Source of the DNA: Hadesarchaea archaeon | GTDB taxonomy: Archaea > Hadarchaeota > Hadarchaeia > Hadarchaeales > Hadarchaeaceae | Reading direction: 5' to 3' | DNA: 64,000 bases | Assembly (NCBI GenBank): GCA_029259175.1 | Contig: JAPDJH010000004.1 | Location: 62,001 to 126,000, forward strand | Shown: in pieces, positions 50,702 through 59,183 of the stretch | Layout: each line of letters begins with the position of its first letter | How positions within the stretch are numbered: position 1 is the stretch's first letter | Notes under the pieces: generated by a model | Databases searched by the model: none | The model's input: the letters and a program-made list of their open reading frames with translations, nothing else | Told to the model about the DNA's origin: nothing | Position numbers and translations under genes: made by a program

Positions 50702-50926
50702 ATGAAACGATTTGAGGTAAAAGTTAGCTCCAAGGGACAGTTGGTAATTCCCAAGGAGCTCAGAAAAAAGTATAAGATCAAACCAACATCCACGGTGGTG
50801 CTTCAAGAAGAAGAGGGCGGAATCAAAATCCTCGCCCCCGTGAACCTCGCAGACGTGTGTGGCAGCCTGCAAATCGACCGCAAGTGGGCAAAAAAGGCAA
50901 TAGAGAGGGATAGATCTGAATGGTGA
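50702..50926 (+). CDS. vapB: AbrB/MazE-type antitoxin
   Basis: A 74-residue swapped-hairpin DNA-binding protein: FEVKVSSKGQLVIPKELRKK is the classic AbrB signature, followed by VVLQEEEGGIKILAP and a helical toxin-binding tail ending RDRSEW. AGGAGG is 3-4 nt before the ATG. It overlaps the PIN toxin gene by 7 nt. It would neutralise the toxin and repress the operon. Confidence 0.9.
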   Translation: MKRFEVKVSSKGQLVIPKELRKKYKIKPTSTVVLQEEEGGIKILAPVNLADVCGSLQIDRKWAKKAIERDRSEW

Positions 50927-51327
50927 AGATTTTACTTGACACAATGGCACTGATCGACATCTTGACAGACAGGCGCTTCAAGCGGCTGGCATCCTTCATA
51001 GACCAGGAGAAAATCCAAGCGGTGATTTCGACGATAAGCCTGACCGAGATTTTCAAAGTTGTAGGATCGAAAGACGAAATAAAAGCGAAAACACTGATCG
51101 ACTGGATTGTCGCCTCGAGGCTGGAGAAGAGAAGTGTCGACGTTTCGGTAGCGAAAAAGGCAGGAGAGCTCAAACTGCACTATAATTTGCCAACTGCCGA
51201 TGCCCTCATCGCCGCAACCGGAATTGTGAGTGGAGCTACTCACGTTGTGACGGAGGACGTTCATTTTCAAAGCGTGAAGTCCCTCATCAAACCCATTGGA
51301 TTGAAACAAGCGGAGCGAATGGTTTAA
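50920..51327 (+). CDS. vapC: PIN-domain toxin (VapC-like)
   Basis: A 135-residue PIN ribonuclease. The acidic residues are D7 (LLDTMALID), E47-region (STISLTEIF), D95-region (LPTADALIAATG) and D113-region (VTEDVHF), in the right order. It would cleave RNA when not bound by the AbrB-type antitoxin encoded just upstream. Coding overlaps by 7 nt. Confidence 0.88.
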   Translation: MVKILLDTMALIDILTDRRFKRLASFIDQEKIQAVISTISLTEIFKVVGSKDEIKAKTLIDWIVASRLEKRSVDVSVAKKAGELKLHYNLPTADALIAATGIVSGATHVVTEDVHFQSVKSLIKPIGLKQAERMV

Positions 51328-51447
51328 GGAGAACTCCTCGAGGTTTGCGATATTGAACTTGCATCGAGAAATCAAATCATGAAGAGATGCCGGGCTGACT
51401 ACCTCATTTTCCGCACCCCTTTGATGTTCACGATCACGGTGGGTTGT

Positions 51448-52377
51448 TTAGGAACCAGCTCCTATGTCCAGTTCCCCTAGCAGTTCACAGGCTTTGCACA
51501 GATCGGAGGACGTCGGCTCTCCGCATACCCTGCAGGTCTTGGGTCTAAACTCGGGAACCGCGGAAACCAGAAACGGCCTCATCCGATCAAACATCCGTAA
51601 AATCATAAACTTAGAATTCGGGTGATTCTCTTCTAGCCAGTTGATAAAATCACGTATCTCGAGATGAATGCCACCACGGTAGGGACATTCGCTCCAATCT
51701 GCCTCTATTCCTTTCAACAAAGCATAGAGGGCGATCTCTTTCTCGGGGATTTCGCGCATGGGTTTAATCCTCGGGACAAATCCTTCACGCGGTTGATAGA
51801 CGGGACCAAGTCGGTAGAGCCGAGCCAAGTCGCTCCGCACGTAGTTGAGCATGATCGCTTGCACCTCATCGTCCAGATTGTGTGCCGTCGCGAGCTTTGA
51901 TGCGCCGGACTCGCGCGCCGCACGATTCAAGAGTGATCTCCTAAGAACCCCGCAGTACGTGCACGCTCCCAAACCGCTTCCCTTTTCTTTAGCACGGGCG
52001 AGTATCTCATCGAGTGTGGCACCGAAACTCTCTTTGAAACTAACAATTCGATGTTCTATCCCCAGCGCTTCAGCATTTTTTCTAGCAACCGGAATGCCTC
52101 TATTCCGATATCCTGCTATCCCCTCATCCACTGTTATGGCCACCAGCTCACACCGTTTGCTCCTGCAGTACTCGGCGAGCAAGTGCATACACACCACCGA
52201 GTCCTTTCCACCTGAAACCGCAACGGCAACGCGCTCCCCCGGTTTGATCATGTTGTGTTTCCGGATCGCGCGATAGAATCTCCGCTCAACACTTCGGGCC
52301 AAGCAACGATCACAGAGAAAGTCACCCGTATACCGCCGGTGATAAACGGCCCGCCTCCCGCACGCCGTGCACCGCAT
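51448..52377 (-). CDS. tRNA 2-thiolation enzyme, TtuA/Ncs6 (CTU1) family
   Basis: A 309-residue PP-loop enzyme that thiolates uridine in tRNA. RVAVAVSGGKDSVVCMHLL is the PP-loop, CTACG with CDRCL the first zinc ribbon, CTYCG and ATAHNLDDEVQ the catalytic centre, and CRVCG with CKAC the C-terminal ribbon. ATG 52377 is chosen, 1 nt after the stop of the sulfur-carrier gene; a GTG three codons earlier is in frame. The site modified (U34 or U54) is not decided by sequence. Confidence 0.88.
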   Translation of the reverse strand: MRCTACGRRAVYHRRYTGDFLCDRCLARSVERRFYRAIRKHNMIKPGERVAVAVSGGKDSVVCMHLLAEYCRSKRCELVAITVDEGIAGYRNRGIPVARKNAEALGIEHRIVSFKESFGATLDEILARAKEKGSGLGACTYCGVLRRSLLNRAARESGASKLATAHNLDDEVQAIMLNYVRSDLARLYRLGPVYQPREGFVPRIKPMREIPEKEIALYALLKGIEADWSECPYRGGIHLEIRDFINWLEENHPNSKFMILRMFDRMRPFLVSAVPEFRPKTCRVCGEPTSSDLCKACELLGELDIGAGS

Positions 52378-52378
52378 G

Positions 52379-52585
52379 TCAGCCACCCGTAACCACGGGC
52401 AGGATGGTTATCTGAGCCCCCTCTCTCAATGGCTCCTCTTCGGGGACTACACGCCCGTCCATGAAAACCACAACGGTTTCACGGGAGATCTTCAACTCTT
52501 TGAGCAGGTCCCACACCGTCGCTCCAGAATCCATCTCTACCTCCCGCTGCTCTCCGCGTCCCTTGATTTCCACCCGCATCCTCAT
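52379..52585 (-). CDS. Ubiquitin-like sulfur carrier (SAMP/ThiS/MoaD family)
   Basis: A 68-residue beta-grasp protein ending in the diagnostic Gly-Gly (VVTGG). GATVWDLLKELKISRE and VVVFMDGRVVPEEEPL are typical of ThiS/MoaD/SAMP. It is activated by an E1-like enzyme (not seen in the window) and would give sulfur to the thiolase encoded right after it. ATG 52585 overlaps the protease stop (ATGA); the stop is 1 nt before the thiolase ATG. Confidence 0.87.
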   Translation of the reverse strand: MRMRVEIKGRGEQREVEMDSGATVWDLLKELKISRETVVVFMDGRVVPEEEPLREGAQITILPVVTGG

Positions 52586-53829
52586 CTTACCATCCTCACA
52601 ACTCCCGGAACTATGTTCAGGATAAGCAGAATGAGCACCAGATATGAAGTCCACTTGACCACGCGCGATGCCCGGGCGCGTCCGACCCGGCGTTCGAGGG
52701 CCGCTTCCAACATATACCCTCCGTCCAGGGGCTTCGCGGGCAGGAGATTGAAGAGCCCCACCCCTAGATTCAGCGTGTAAAGCCACTGCAGCAGTCCAAT
52801 CCCCCACCACGGGATCAGCGAGTTGTACAGCACTGGAGTGAAGAAACCGCCTGTGAGCACCACGCTCAAAGCCATGTACAGCATGACCAGCGGATTCAGG
52901 AAGTAAGTCCTAGACCGGGCCGAAGCCGGGTAGATGCCGAACACTCCGTGGTTGTCGTCCGGAGCTTTCGCCAACGTTACCACGAATTCGCCTTCATCGG
53001 TGATTAGCTCAGCGTTTTCCCCTGCTACCGTGTTCTCCATTACCGCACGGTACTCCTCCAGCGAGTCCACCGGCACACCATTGACGGCTAGTATTCTGGC
53101 TCCGAGCAGATTTTCCGCGTAGTTCTCCAACGGGTAGTTCTCGGCCACTCCATACACGTACACCCCCGGCTTGGGCACGATAAAAACCAGCAAGAGAGCG
53201 AAAAAGACGAGGGAGATGAGCACGTTGCTCACAGGACCGGCAGCGAACATTCTAATGCGCTTGAGGGGTGTTGTTCGAGCAAGCTCTTTTTCATCGGGCT
53301 CCACAAATCCCCCCGGAATGAACAGGAAGAGGAGAAGCCCCACCGACTTGGTTTTCAAACCCTGAGCGTGCAACAGAAAGCCGTGGCAGAACTCGTGGAC
53401 TATCAACACGATTCCTATTACGACCAGCCACACTGGCAGGCTCAGTCCGGGCAGAATCCCCGGCAAAACGAATTTGACCCCTGGCAGAGCGATAGAGGGC
53501 CTCGTGTAAACGATTAGCGCATTCAAAGCGATGTTGAAAGTCACGAACACCATTAGAGCAAAACCCACAACAGCTGCGAACGTGCCGAACCGAATGAAAC
53601 CTCGCTTGAAGCGGGCGGCCGCGTTGTCTATGAAACCCAGACCCTTGCTGGTGCGCCACATAAGAACCGCTGGGTGAAGCGAGAACCCGCGTCTCTTGAG
53701 ATCGAAGAATCTCCACATCGCCAGCACGAGCGCCCAGATAACACCCACTATGAGCAAGAAGAGGATAAAATCATTCAGGCTTGCACGAGGTGCCCAAGCA
53801 GCCCCCGCTACGAGGAGGAGCCCATTCAT
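52582..53829 (-). CDS. Site-2-type (M50) membrane metalloprotease
   Basis: A 415-residue integral membrane protease. The zinc motif is HEFCHG (H145, E146, H149), an inserted PDZ-like domain lies around 235-290 (LGARILAVNGVPVDSLEEY), and the third metal ligand is in LLPAKPLDGGYML. It would cut membrane-embedded segments of regulators. It leads the operon with the sulfur carrier and tRNA thiolase, overlapping the former by 4 nt. The reason for this grouping is unknown. Confidence 0.88.
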   Translation of the reverse strand: MNGLLLVAGAAWAPRASLNDFILFLLIVGVIWALVLAMWRFFDLKRRGFSLHPAVLMWRTSKGLGFIDNAAARFKRGFIRFGTFAAVVGFALMVFVTFNIALNALIVYTRPSIALPGVKFVLPGILPGLSLPVWLVVIGIVLIVHEFCHGFLLHAQGLKTKSVGLLLFLFIPGGFVEPDEKELARTTPLKRIRMFAAGPVSNVLISLVFFALLLVFIVPKPGVYVYGVAENYPLENYAENLLGARILAVNGVPVDSLEEYRAVMENTVAGENAELITDEGEFVVTLAKAPDDNHGVFGIYPASARSRTYFLNPLVMLYMALSVVLTGGFFTPVLYNSLIPWWGIGLLQWLYTLNLGVGLFNLLPAKPLDGGYMLEAALERRVGRARASRVVKWTSYLVLILLILNIVPGVVRMVR

Positions 53830-53908
53830 GCGTGCACGAGTTTACTCGGGTCTCGTCGTTTAAGTGCTTTTAAGGGCCGGTGCGGAGAGGTGAAAGGTGG
53901 TGAGCAGA

Positions 53909-54451
53909 ATGGTGAAGATACCTCTCGCCAATGCATACAAGTTCCTCGCTCCGAGACCCATCGTGCTGATAACCACCGTGGACAAGCAGGGACGCATAAA
54001 CGCGGCTCCCATGTCGTGGGTCACTCCCGTTGAATCGGAGCCGCCCATCATCGCGTTTTCGACCAGCTATGACTCGGACACTTATCACAACATCATGGAG
54101 ACGAGGGAATTCGTGATCAACCTTGTCCCAGCGGAGATCCGGAAGCAGATGTGGATCTGCGGTAAGAGCTTTCCGCGCGGAGTCAACGAGCTAGAGCGTG
54201 CCGGTCTCGGCTGGGAGCCCTCGGAGCAAGTAAAACCGCCACGTGTACGCGAATGCCCGGTGAACTTTGAGTGCAAGTTCGAGTGGATGTATGAGGGGCC
54301 GGAGTACGTGGTGATCGCCGGACGGGTGCTGGTCACCCACGCCAGAAAGGACGCGGTAAAGCAGGGATTGCTAAACGTGGAGGCGGTCAAGCCTCTGCTC
54401 CATCTCTCGGGGCGCAACTTCGTGATTGGAGATCACCGAGCGGGTCTGTAG
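53909..54451 (+). CDS. Flavin reductase-like FMN-binding protein
   Basis: About 180 residues of the flavin reductase/flavoredoxin fold: RPIVLITTVDKQGRINAAPM, TPVESEPPIIAFS and ETREFVINLVPAEI are the FMN-binding blocks. ATG 53909 is preferred, with GGTGA 5 nt upstream; a GTG four codons earlier is in frame. It directly abuts the nucleotidyltransferase gene, so they share a transcript. The electron partner is not known. Confidence 0.85.
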   Translation: MVKIPLANAYKFLAPRPIVLITTVDKQGRINAAPMSWVTPVESEPPIIAFSTSYDSDTYHNIMETREFVINLVPAEIRKQMWICGKSFPRGVNELERAGLGWEPSEQVKPPRVRECPVNFECKFEWMYEGPEYVVIAGRVLVTHARKDAVKQGLLNVEAVKPLLHLSGRNFVIGDHRAGL

Positions 54452-55150
54452 ATGGTGACGCCTGCCAGAGTGGGTGACGAACGAGAAATCGTGTATGACG
54501 AAGAACGCTGGAGTCTGTTTCGTGCGCTCCGAGATAGGGCACGTCAGATTATGGAGGTACTGCGCGAGTTTGATCCGGTCGTCCATGGAAGCGTCGCGCG
54601 GGGCGATGTGGACAAAGACAGCGACATCGACGTTTTCATACCTCGAGTCGTGCCCTCCTACAGGATCGAACTGACTCTGCAGCGTGAGTTCGGAATCCAG
54701 CGTCGAGAACTAGTGATGGCCACTCCTTGGCAGCTTCCCAAAGCACACGTCTATTTGGATGAAAAGTGTTCCGTCACCTTTCCAATGGTGAAGCCCCGGC
54801 AAACCGAGCTCGAGTTTTATTATTTCGGTGGAGCGGCAGATCTGTCAGCTGTTGCGGAGGGAAAGCGAGTGCCCGGGGTCGACAAGAGGCTGATGCTCAT
54901 CCTTCCAACACCAGAAGGGCATGTGGAGCGTTCGATAATCGGGCAGGAGTCCGAAGTGGCGAAGATATTGGGGATTAGCATCGAAATCGTACGAGAGCGA
55001 ATTCAAGTCCTCAGCCGAAGAGCGGAGATCGGCCACACCGGTTTGTTCATTCAGCGGGAGCTCGGGACAACCGAGAGTTTTGAAGAAGTGTTCAAGTCGG
55101 AAATCTTAGAGAATCCAGCCGCTAGGCTTCGGCTAAAAGCTGGCGAATAA
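54452..55150 (+). CDS. Archaeal nucleotidyltransferase-domain protein
   Basis: A 232-residue protein with the polymerase-beta motif VVHGSVARGDVDKDSDIDVF (G-S loop and D-x-D metal pair) near residues 43-62. FEFYYFGG-like block ELEFYYFGGAADL, and a helix-turn-helix-like region near the end (AKILGISIEIVRERIQVL), follow. It resembles conserved archaeal proteins of unknown substrate rather than MNT toxins. It begins at the base after the flavin reductase stop. Confidence 0.75.
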   Translation: MVTPARVGDEREIVYDEERWSLFRALRDRARQIMEVLREFDPVVHGSVARGDVDKDSDIDVFIPRVVPSYRIELTLQREFGIQRRELVMATPWQLPKAHVYLDEKCSVTFPMVKPRQTELEFYYFGGAADLSAVAEGKRVPGVDKRLMLILPTPEGHVERSIIGQESEVAKILGISIEIVRERIQVLSRRAEIGHTGLFIQRELGTTESFEEVFKSEILENPAARLRLKAGE

Positions 55151-55229
55151 CTGCTGGACACGAATTACTTTCAGTGCGGTTAGATAGGATTAACCTAGAT
55201 AACGCTGTTATAGGTATAGAGAAATCTGA

Positions 55230-55769
55230 ATGAAAAGCTCGGAAAATGAGGAAAAAAGAGCATCTGCTGTGAAAGACGCTCTGTTTTCCCACCTGGCTCG
55301 TTTGGCAAACATGCAGGACTTCATCATCTCCCAGCGCACGGAGGCCTCCCTCTTTACCATATCCGATCCACGCGTGCGCCGAGCGATGCTCGCGATTCTC
55401 GTCGACAGCCGTGAGCACTACATGGCGCTGATTCGAACAGTCCCGGGAATCGAAGAACTGCGCGACAGCAGACGCGGTGCATCCGTGCTCCGACTGCCGA
55501 TAAAAGAGGGTGAAACAGAAGAAGAAATCCTGGTCCACCAACTGAACGTGTTGAAAAGCTTGGAAATTTCGTGGGAGCTTGTCTTGAAGTTTTTGGATTT
55601 GATCGCCGAACGCGAATTCGTTGATAACGGTGTTTACATCCGAGCGGCCAAGCTCCGGCGGCTGGCCCGAACAATACTGCGAAGACATCGAGAAAACATC
55701 CGCGTGATTGAACGTGCTCTAAAGCTATACCGCGAAGGCCACATCCGTATCAGGACTTCACGAGGTTAG
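55230..55769 (+). CDS. Helical protein of unknown function
   Basis: A 179-residue, almost wholly alpha-helical and charged protein; no family recognised. RRAMLAILVDSREHYMALIR has an E-x-x-H-like spacing that recalls ferritin-like folds, but the full set of metal ligands is not evident. No signal or membrane span. AT-rich TATA-like sequence at 55195-55205 precedes it. It overlaps the convergent lysS stop by 4 nt. Confidence 0.65.
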   Translation: MKSSENEEKRASAVKDALFSHLARLANMQDFIISQRTEASLFTISDPRVRRAMLAILVDSREHYMALIRTVPGIEELRDSRRGASVLRLPIKEGETEEEILVHQLNVLKSLEISWELVLKFLDLIAEREFVDNGVYIRAAKLRRLARTILRRHRENIRVIERALKLYREGHIRIRTSRG

Positions 55770-57349
55770 GTCTCGCACACCTCTCTGAAACGTCTGATGA
55801 CGAACTCTCTCTCAAGGGCAGACAAAAACGCTCCAGCACGTGGCCCCGATGGGCGTCCCAGGAGTGCGAGATAGATGGCTCGAAAAAGCGCGGGTGGTTC
55901 GATGTTTTGCTCCCGGGCAACATCGTAGATCAGATTGTGTATGGAGAGAGGAGAGAACTCAGCCTCGGCCAAGCGGCGGGCAAGAGAGAGAAGGCTTTCC
56001 CGCTGTTTCTGGGACAGCTCTATCCGAGGTGGTTTTTCCAGAACTTTGAAGCGCAGGTGCTCTGGAGCGTAAAGTTCGACCCAACGCTTTGCGCGCTCTA
56101 TGCGCCTGATGGCGAGTTGGATGTCTTGGTCCGAAGGCTGTTTCAGAATCCCTCGGGTCTCCAAGATTTCCAAGATGCGTTCTCTGGTGGGCGCCACCTG
56201 ACAGAGAATCGCTGCGAAGCGGAAGGAGACGCGCTGTGGCATTTGCTCGGGAACGTCATCTGTTTGCGAGAGCTCGTAGATCCGCTTCACCTGTTCTATT
56301 CTCGACTCTGGGAGAGTGGCTTTTCCGAAGTACACCTGCTCGGCGAGGTCGTATTCATCATAGAGATCCGGGAGAGCTGATGGGTCGAACTCTTTGGCTT
56401 TGAGGGGCTTGCTGCGAAAGATGAAGTAACGGAGAAGCTCGGGTTCCGCGATGTCCAGCCACTGACGCAAAGTGAACACAATCCCCTTGGACGACGAGAG
56501 CTGGACTCCACGCATGCCCACCCACTCGTAGGGGACTGGGTATGGGGGGTCGTACTCAAAAATCTGCTTGGATATGAGTTTGCCAGTGTCATAACTTCCA
56601 CCGGAAGCGGCGTGATCTTTGCCAAAGGGCTCGCACGTCACTCCTAACAGCTTCCAGCGGGCCGGCCACTCCACCCGCCACGTCAGTTTTCCTTCACCCT
56701 TGGTATAATCGGCTTCTCCCTCGTGGCCACACCCGCTCACATAGTCGGTTCCCTCGCACCGGTATCTCACTTTCGTGCCACTCCAATCGATTGCGCGAGT
56801 CGTGGATATCCTGCCGCACTGGTGACAGAGGGGGTCATAGGGAAGCCAGTCATCGGGAAGGGGTTGGTTGCGGAAGCGGTTCAGGATTTCGCGGATCTCG
56901 TCTGCCCGCTCGAGGGCCGTTCGGATGAGCTCAGACATCCGGCCGCTGCGGTACACATCGGCCGCCGAGTAAATCTCTACGTTGATCCCAAACTCTCTAA
57001 GCGATTCCACAAACGGGCGGGAAAAATAATCGACGAAGTTCCTGTACTCCGGACTGGGGGATGGGATGTTGGCGTACGGCACTCCCAAATATTGTTTGTA
57101 CCGTTCCGCTTCTTCCCCTTGGTTGAGAGGCCACGGGACACGACGCAGCGGATCGTAGTCGTCTGCGTACCAGATGGCCTTGGCTTTTGCCCCTCGCTCA
57201 ACGAGTGCCCTCCGTATAGCGTCTGCAATGAACACGTCATTTGCATGCCCGATGTGGATGTGCCCAGAGATGGAGATCCCGCTGGCCACCGTGTGCTCGT
57301 CTCCGCGTTTGAGCAGAGCTTCGGCGATGCGATCCACCCAGTGCATCAC
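55766..57349 (-). CDS. lysS: Lysyl-tRNA synthetase, class I
   Basis: A 527-residue class I LysRS, the archaeal type. ISGHIHIGHANDVFIADAIR is the HIGH-like motif near residue 30, CHQCGRISTTRAIDW the zinc-like segment, EPFGKDHAASGGSYDTGKL the family block, and VQLSSSKGIVFTLRQW the KMSKS-equivalent. It charges tRNA-Lys. Two consecutive ATG codons are possible starts. A TATA-like TTTAAGG region lies between it and the divergent toxin-antitoxin genes. Confidence 0.95.
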   Translation of the reverse strand: MMHWVDRIAEALLKRGDEHTVASGISISGHIHIGHANDVFIADAIRRALVERGAKAKAIWYADDYDPLRRVPWPLNQGEEAERYKQYLGVPYANIPSPSPEYRNFVDYFSRPFVESLREFGINVEIYSAADVYRSGRMSELIRTALERADEIREILNRFRNQPLPDDWLPYDPLCHQCGRISTTRAIDWSGTKVRYRCEGTDYVSGCGHEGEADYTKGEGKLTWRVEWPARWKLLGVTCEPFGKDHAASGGSYDTGKLISKQIFEYDPPYPVPYEWVGMRGVQLSSSKGIVFTLRQWLDIAEPELLRYFIFRSKPLKAKEFDPSALPDLYDEYDLAEQVYFGKATLPESRIEQVKRIYELSQTDDVPEQMPQRVSFRFAAILCQVAPTRERILEILETRGILKQPSDQDIQLAIRRIERAKRWVELYAPEHLRFKVLEKPPRIELSQKQRESLLSLARRLAEAEFSPLSIHNLIYDVAREQNIEPPALFRAIYLALLGRPSGPRAGAFLSALEREFVIRRFREVCET

Positions 57350-57428
57350 TCAAGTCTGGTTTGGTAGGACTAAAACTTTAAGGTACTGCGATGATCGCAT
57401 CTAAAATTTTCAAGGTTCAAGTTTTAAG

Positions 57429-57446
57429 GTAATACAATAGTATTAC
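57429..57446 (+). promoter_or_regulatory. Palindromic operator of the RHH/RelE pair
   Basis: GTAATAC-AATA-GTATTAC is a perfect 7-bp inverted repeat. It is placed just after a TATA-like TTTTAAGG and 10 nt before ATG 57457, where a ribbon-helix-helix antitoxin would block initiation. Confidence 0.6.
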
Positions 57447-57456
57447 TATCGGGAGC

Positions 57457-57687
57457 ATGAAAGTCATTACTGCGAAGATTCCTGAAAGACTGAGCAAGAG
57501 AATGGAAAAACTGATGAAAGAGCGTGGTTATCCTTCCCAGTCCGAACTGCTTCGAGACGCGATAAGAAGACTATTGGAGCCCGAACTTGACGAGAAAATA
57601 GTTAGAGAGATTATAATCGCGAGGGAACAAATAAAACGTGGAAAAACTGTTTCATTTGAAGAAATTGAGAAAAGTTTGGAAGAATAG
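57457..57687 (+). CDS. Ribbon-helix-helix antitoxin (ParD/RelB-like)
   Basis: A 76-residue protein. VITAKIPERLSKRMEKLMKE is the DNA-contacting strand and helix 1, GYPSQSELLRDAIRRLLE the turn and helix 2 of the CopG/RHH fold. The tail IKRGKTVSFEEIEKSLEE is the usual toxin-binding segment. A palindrome overlaps its promoter. The toxin gene starts 8 nt after its stop. Confidence 0.88.
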   Translation: MKVITAKIPERLSKRMEKLMKERGYPSQSELLRDAIRRLLEPELDEKIVREIIIAREQIKRGKTVSFEEIEKSLEE

Positions 57688-57694
57688 TAAGCAA

Positions 57695-57964
57695 ATGTAC
57701 TATATCGAATTTTCAGAGTTAGCGAAGAGAAAATTCGAAAAGCTAGGGAGGGCGATTCAGGTAAGGATTGTAAAAAAGCTTCGGCAGATACGAGCAATGG
57801 ATAATCCTTATAGATTTTTCGAGCCGTTGAAAGGGGTTTCGGCTAGAAAAGCCAGGGTAGGGAATTATCGAATCATCGCAGACATCGATGTGAAAAATAA
57901 GAAGATTTACGTTTTAACGATCGGTCATAGAAAGGAAATTTACAAGAAATTGCACAAGAAATGA
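57695..57964 (+). CDS. RelE/ParE-family toxin
   Basis: An 89-residue toxin of the RelE fold: YYIEFSELAKRKFEKLG, PLKGVSARKARVGNYRIIAD and VLTIGHRKEIYKKL match the family, with Arg and His residues available for mRNA cleavage. ATG 57695 is chosen because family members begin there, although the frame runs upstream to 57638 inside the antitoxin gene. Confidence 0.88.
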   Translation: MYYIEFSELAKRKFEKLGRAIQVRIVKKLRQIRAMDNPYRFFEPLKGVSARKARVGNYRIIADIDVKNKKIYVLTIGHRKEIYKKLHKK

Positions 57965-58007
57965 GGTTTGAAAGCGTTTATTTAGTTCCATCCCCTCGAG
58001 GTATTGT

Positions 58008-59183
58008 ATGAGGCCAGCATCCAAAATGCAGCAGATCCCTCCGTCGAGCACTCTCCGCGTGCTCGGGCTCGCAAAGGAAATGGAGCGCAAGGGAAAACGC
58101 GTGCTCCATCTCGAAGTTGGGGAACCGGACTTTGACACCCCAGAACACATCAAGCAGGCAGCAAACGAAGCACTGCGCAAGGGGATGACCAAATACACTC
58201 CCAGTCAAGGGATGGTAGAGCTCCGAGAGGCTATCGCCGAAGATATTCGAAAGCGCGGTTTTGACGCAGATCCAGCAAACATCATAGTGACCCCTGGTGC
58301 GAAACACGCCATCTTCTGCGCTCTCGTGGCGGCGCTCGACCCGGGGGATGAAGTCATAATCCCTAGCCCGTGCTGGACCTACAAGGCCATGGTTCAGCTG
58401 GCTGGCGGCAAGCCGGTGTTCGTCGAAACGAAAGCAGAGGAGGGATTCGTCCCGGATCCGGAGCGAGTGTTGGAAGCCATCACTCCAAAAACCAGGATGC
58501 TTTTGCTCAACTATCCGAGCAATCCCACGGGAGCCGTTCTCGACCGCGCGCAGCTGAAACCGCTCGTGGATATTGCTATCGATAAGGGTTTCTGGATTCT
58601 CTCCGACGAAATCTATGATCGTCTCGTCTACGAGGGGGAACACGTGAGCCCCTTGTCCCTCGACGGAGCTGCCGAGTGCACGATTTACATCAACGGATTT
58701 TCGAAAACTTATGCAATGACGGGATGGCGACTGGGCTACGCCATGGCTCCCAAGGATCTCGTGACCGAGATGGTAAAGATACAGCAGGCATCGACCTCCT
58801 GTGTTCCAGCATTCGTGCAAATGGCCGGGATAGCTGCCTTGCGTGGTCCCCAGGACTCAGTCGAGCAAATGCGCAGCGAGTATCAAAAAAGGCGTGATCT
58901 GATCGTCAAGCACTTGGATGCCATAGAGGGCATTTCTTGTTTCAAGCCCCGAGGGGCGTTCTACGTCTTCCCGAGCATCAAGGAGCTCGGCATCCCGTCG
59001 CTGGAGTTCTGCGAGAAACTATTGAAGGAAAAGGGAGTGGCAGTAGTGCCCGGAAGCGGATTCGGTCCTTTTGGCAAAGGACACGTCCGATTCAGCTACG
59101 CGACGTCTCCCGCTGTGATAGAAGAGGCGATGGCCCTAGTCAAGGAGCTGGTGGAGGAGATTCGGGCTGGTAAGAAGCGCTGA
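58008..59183 (+). CDS. Class I/II aminotransferase (aspartate aminotransferase-like)
   Basis: A 391-residue PLP enzyme. VGEPDFDTPEHIKQAA, TPGAKHAIFCALVAALDPGD, LNYPSNPTGAV (Asn/Tyr cofactor contacts), ILSDEIYDRLVYEG and NGFSKTYAMTGWRLGY (Schiff-base Lys) are all present; RFSYATS near the end holds the substrate carboxylate Arg. Likely substrates are aspartate or alanine and 2-oxoglutarate. The end overlaps the convergent nuclease gene by 44 nt. Confidence 0.92.
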   Translation: MRPASKMQQIPPSSTLRVLGLAKEMERKGKRVLHLEVGEPDFDTPEHIKQAANEALRKGMTKYTPSQGMVELREAIAEDIRKRGFDADPANIIVTPGAKHAIFCALVAALDPGDEVIIPSPCWTYKAMVQLAGGKPVFVETKAEEGFVPDPERVLEAITPKTRMLLLNYPSNPTGAVLDRAQLKPLVDIAIDKGFWILSDEIYDRLVYEGEHVSPLSLDGAAECTIYINGFSKTYAMTGWRLGYAMAPKDLVTEMVKIQQASTSCVPAFVQMAGIAALRGPQDSVEQMRSEYQKRRDLIVKHLDAIEGISCFKPRGAFYVFPSIKELGIPSLEFCEKLLKEKGVAVVPGSGFGPFGKGHVRFSYATSPAVIEEAMALVKELVEEIRAGKKR

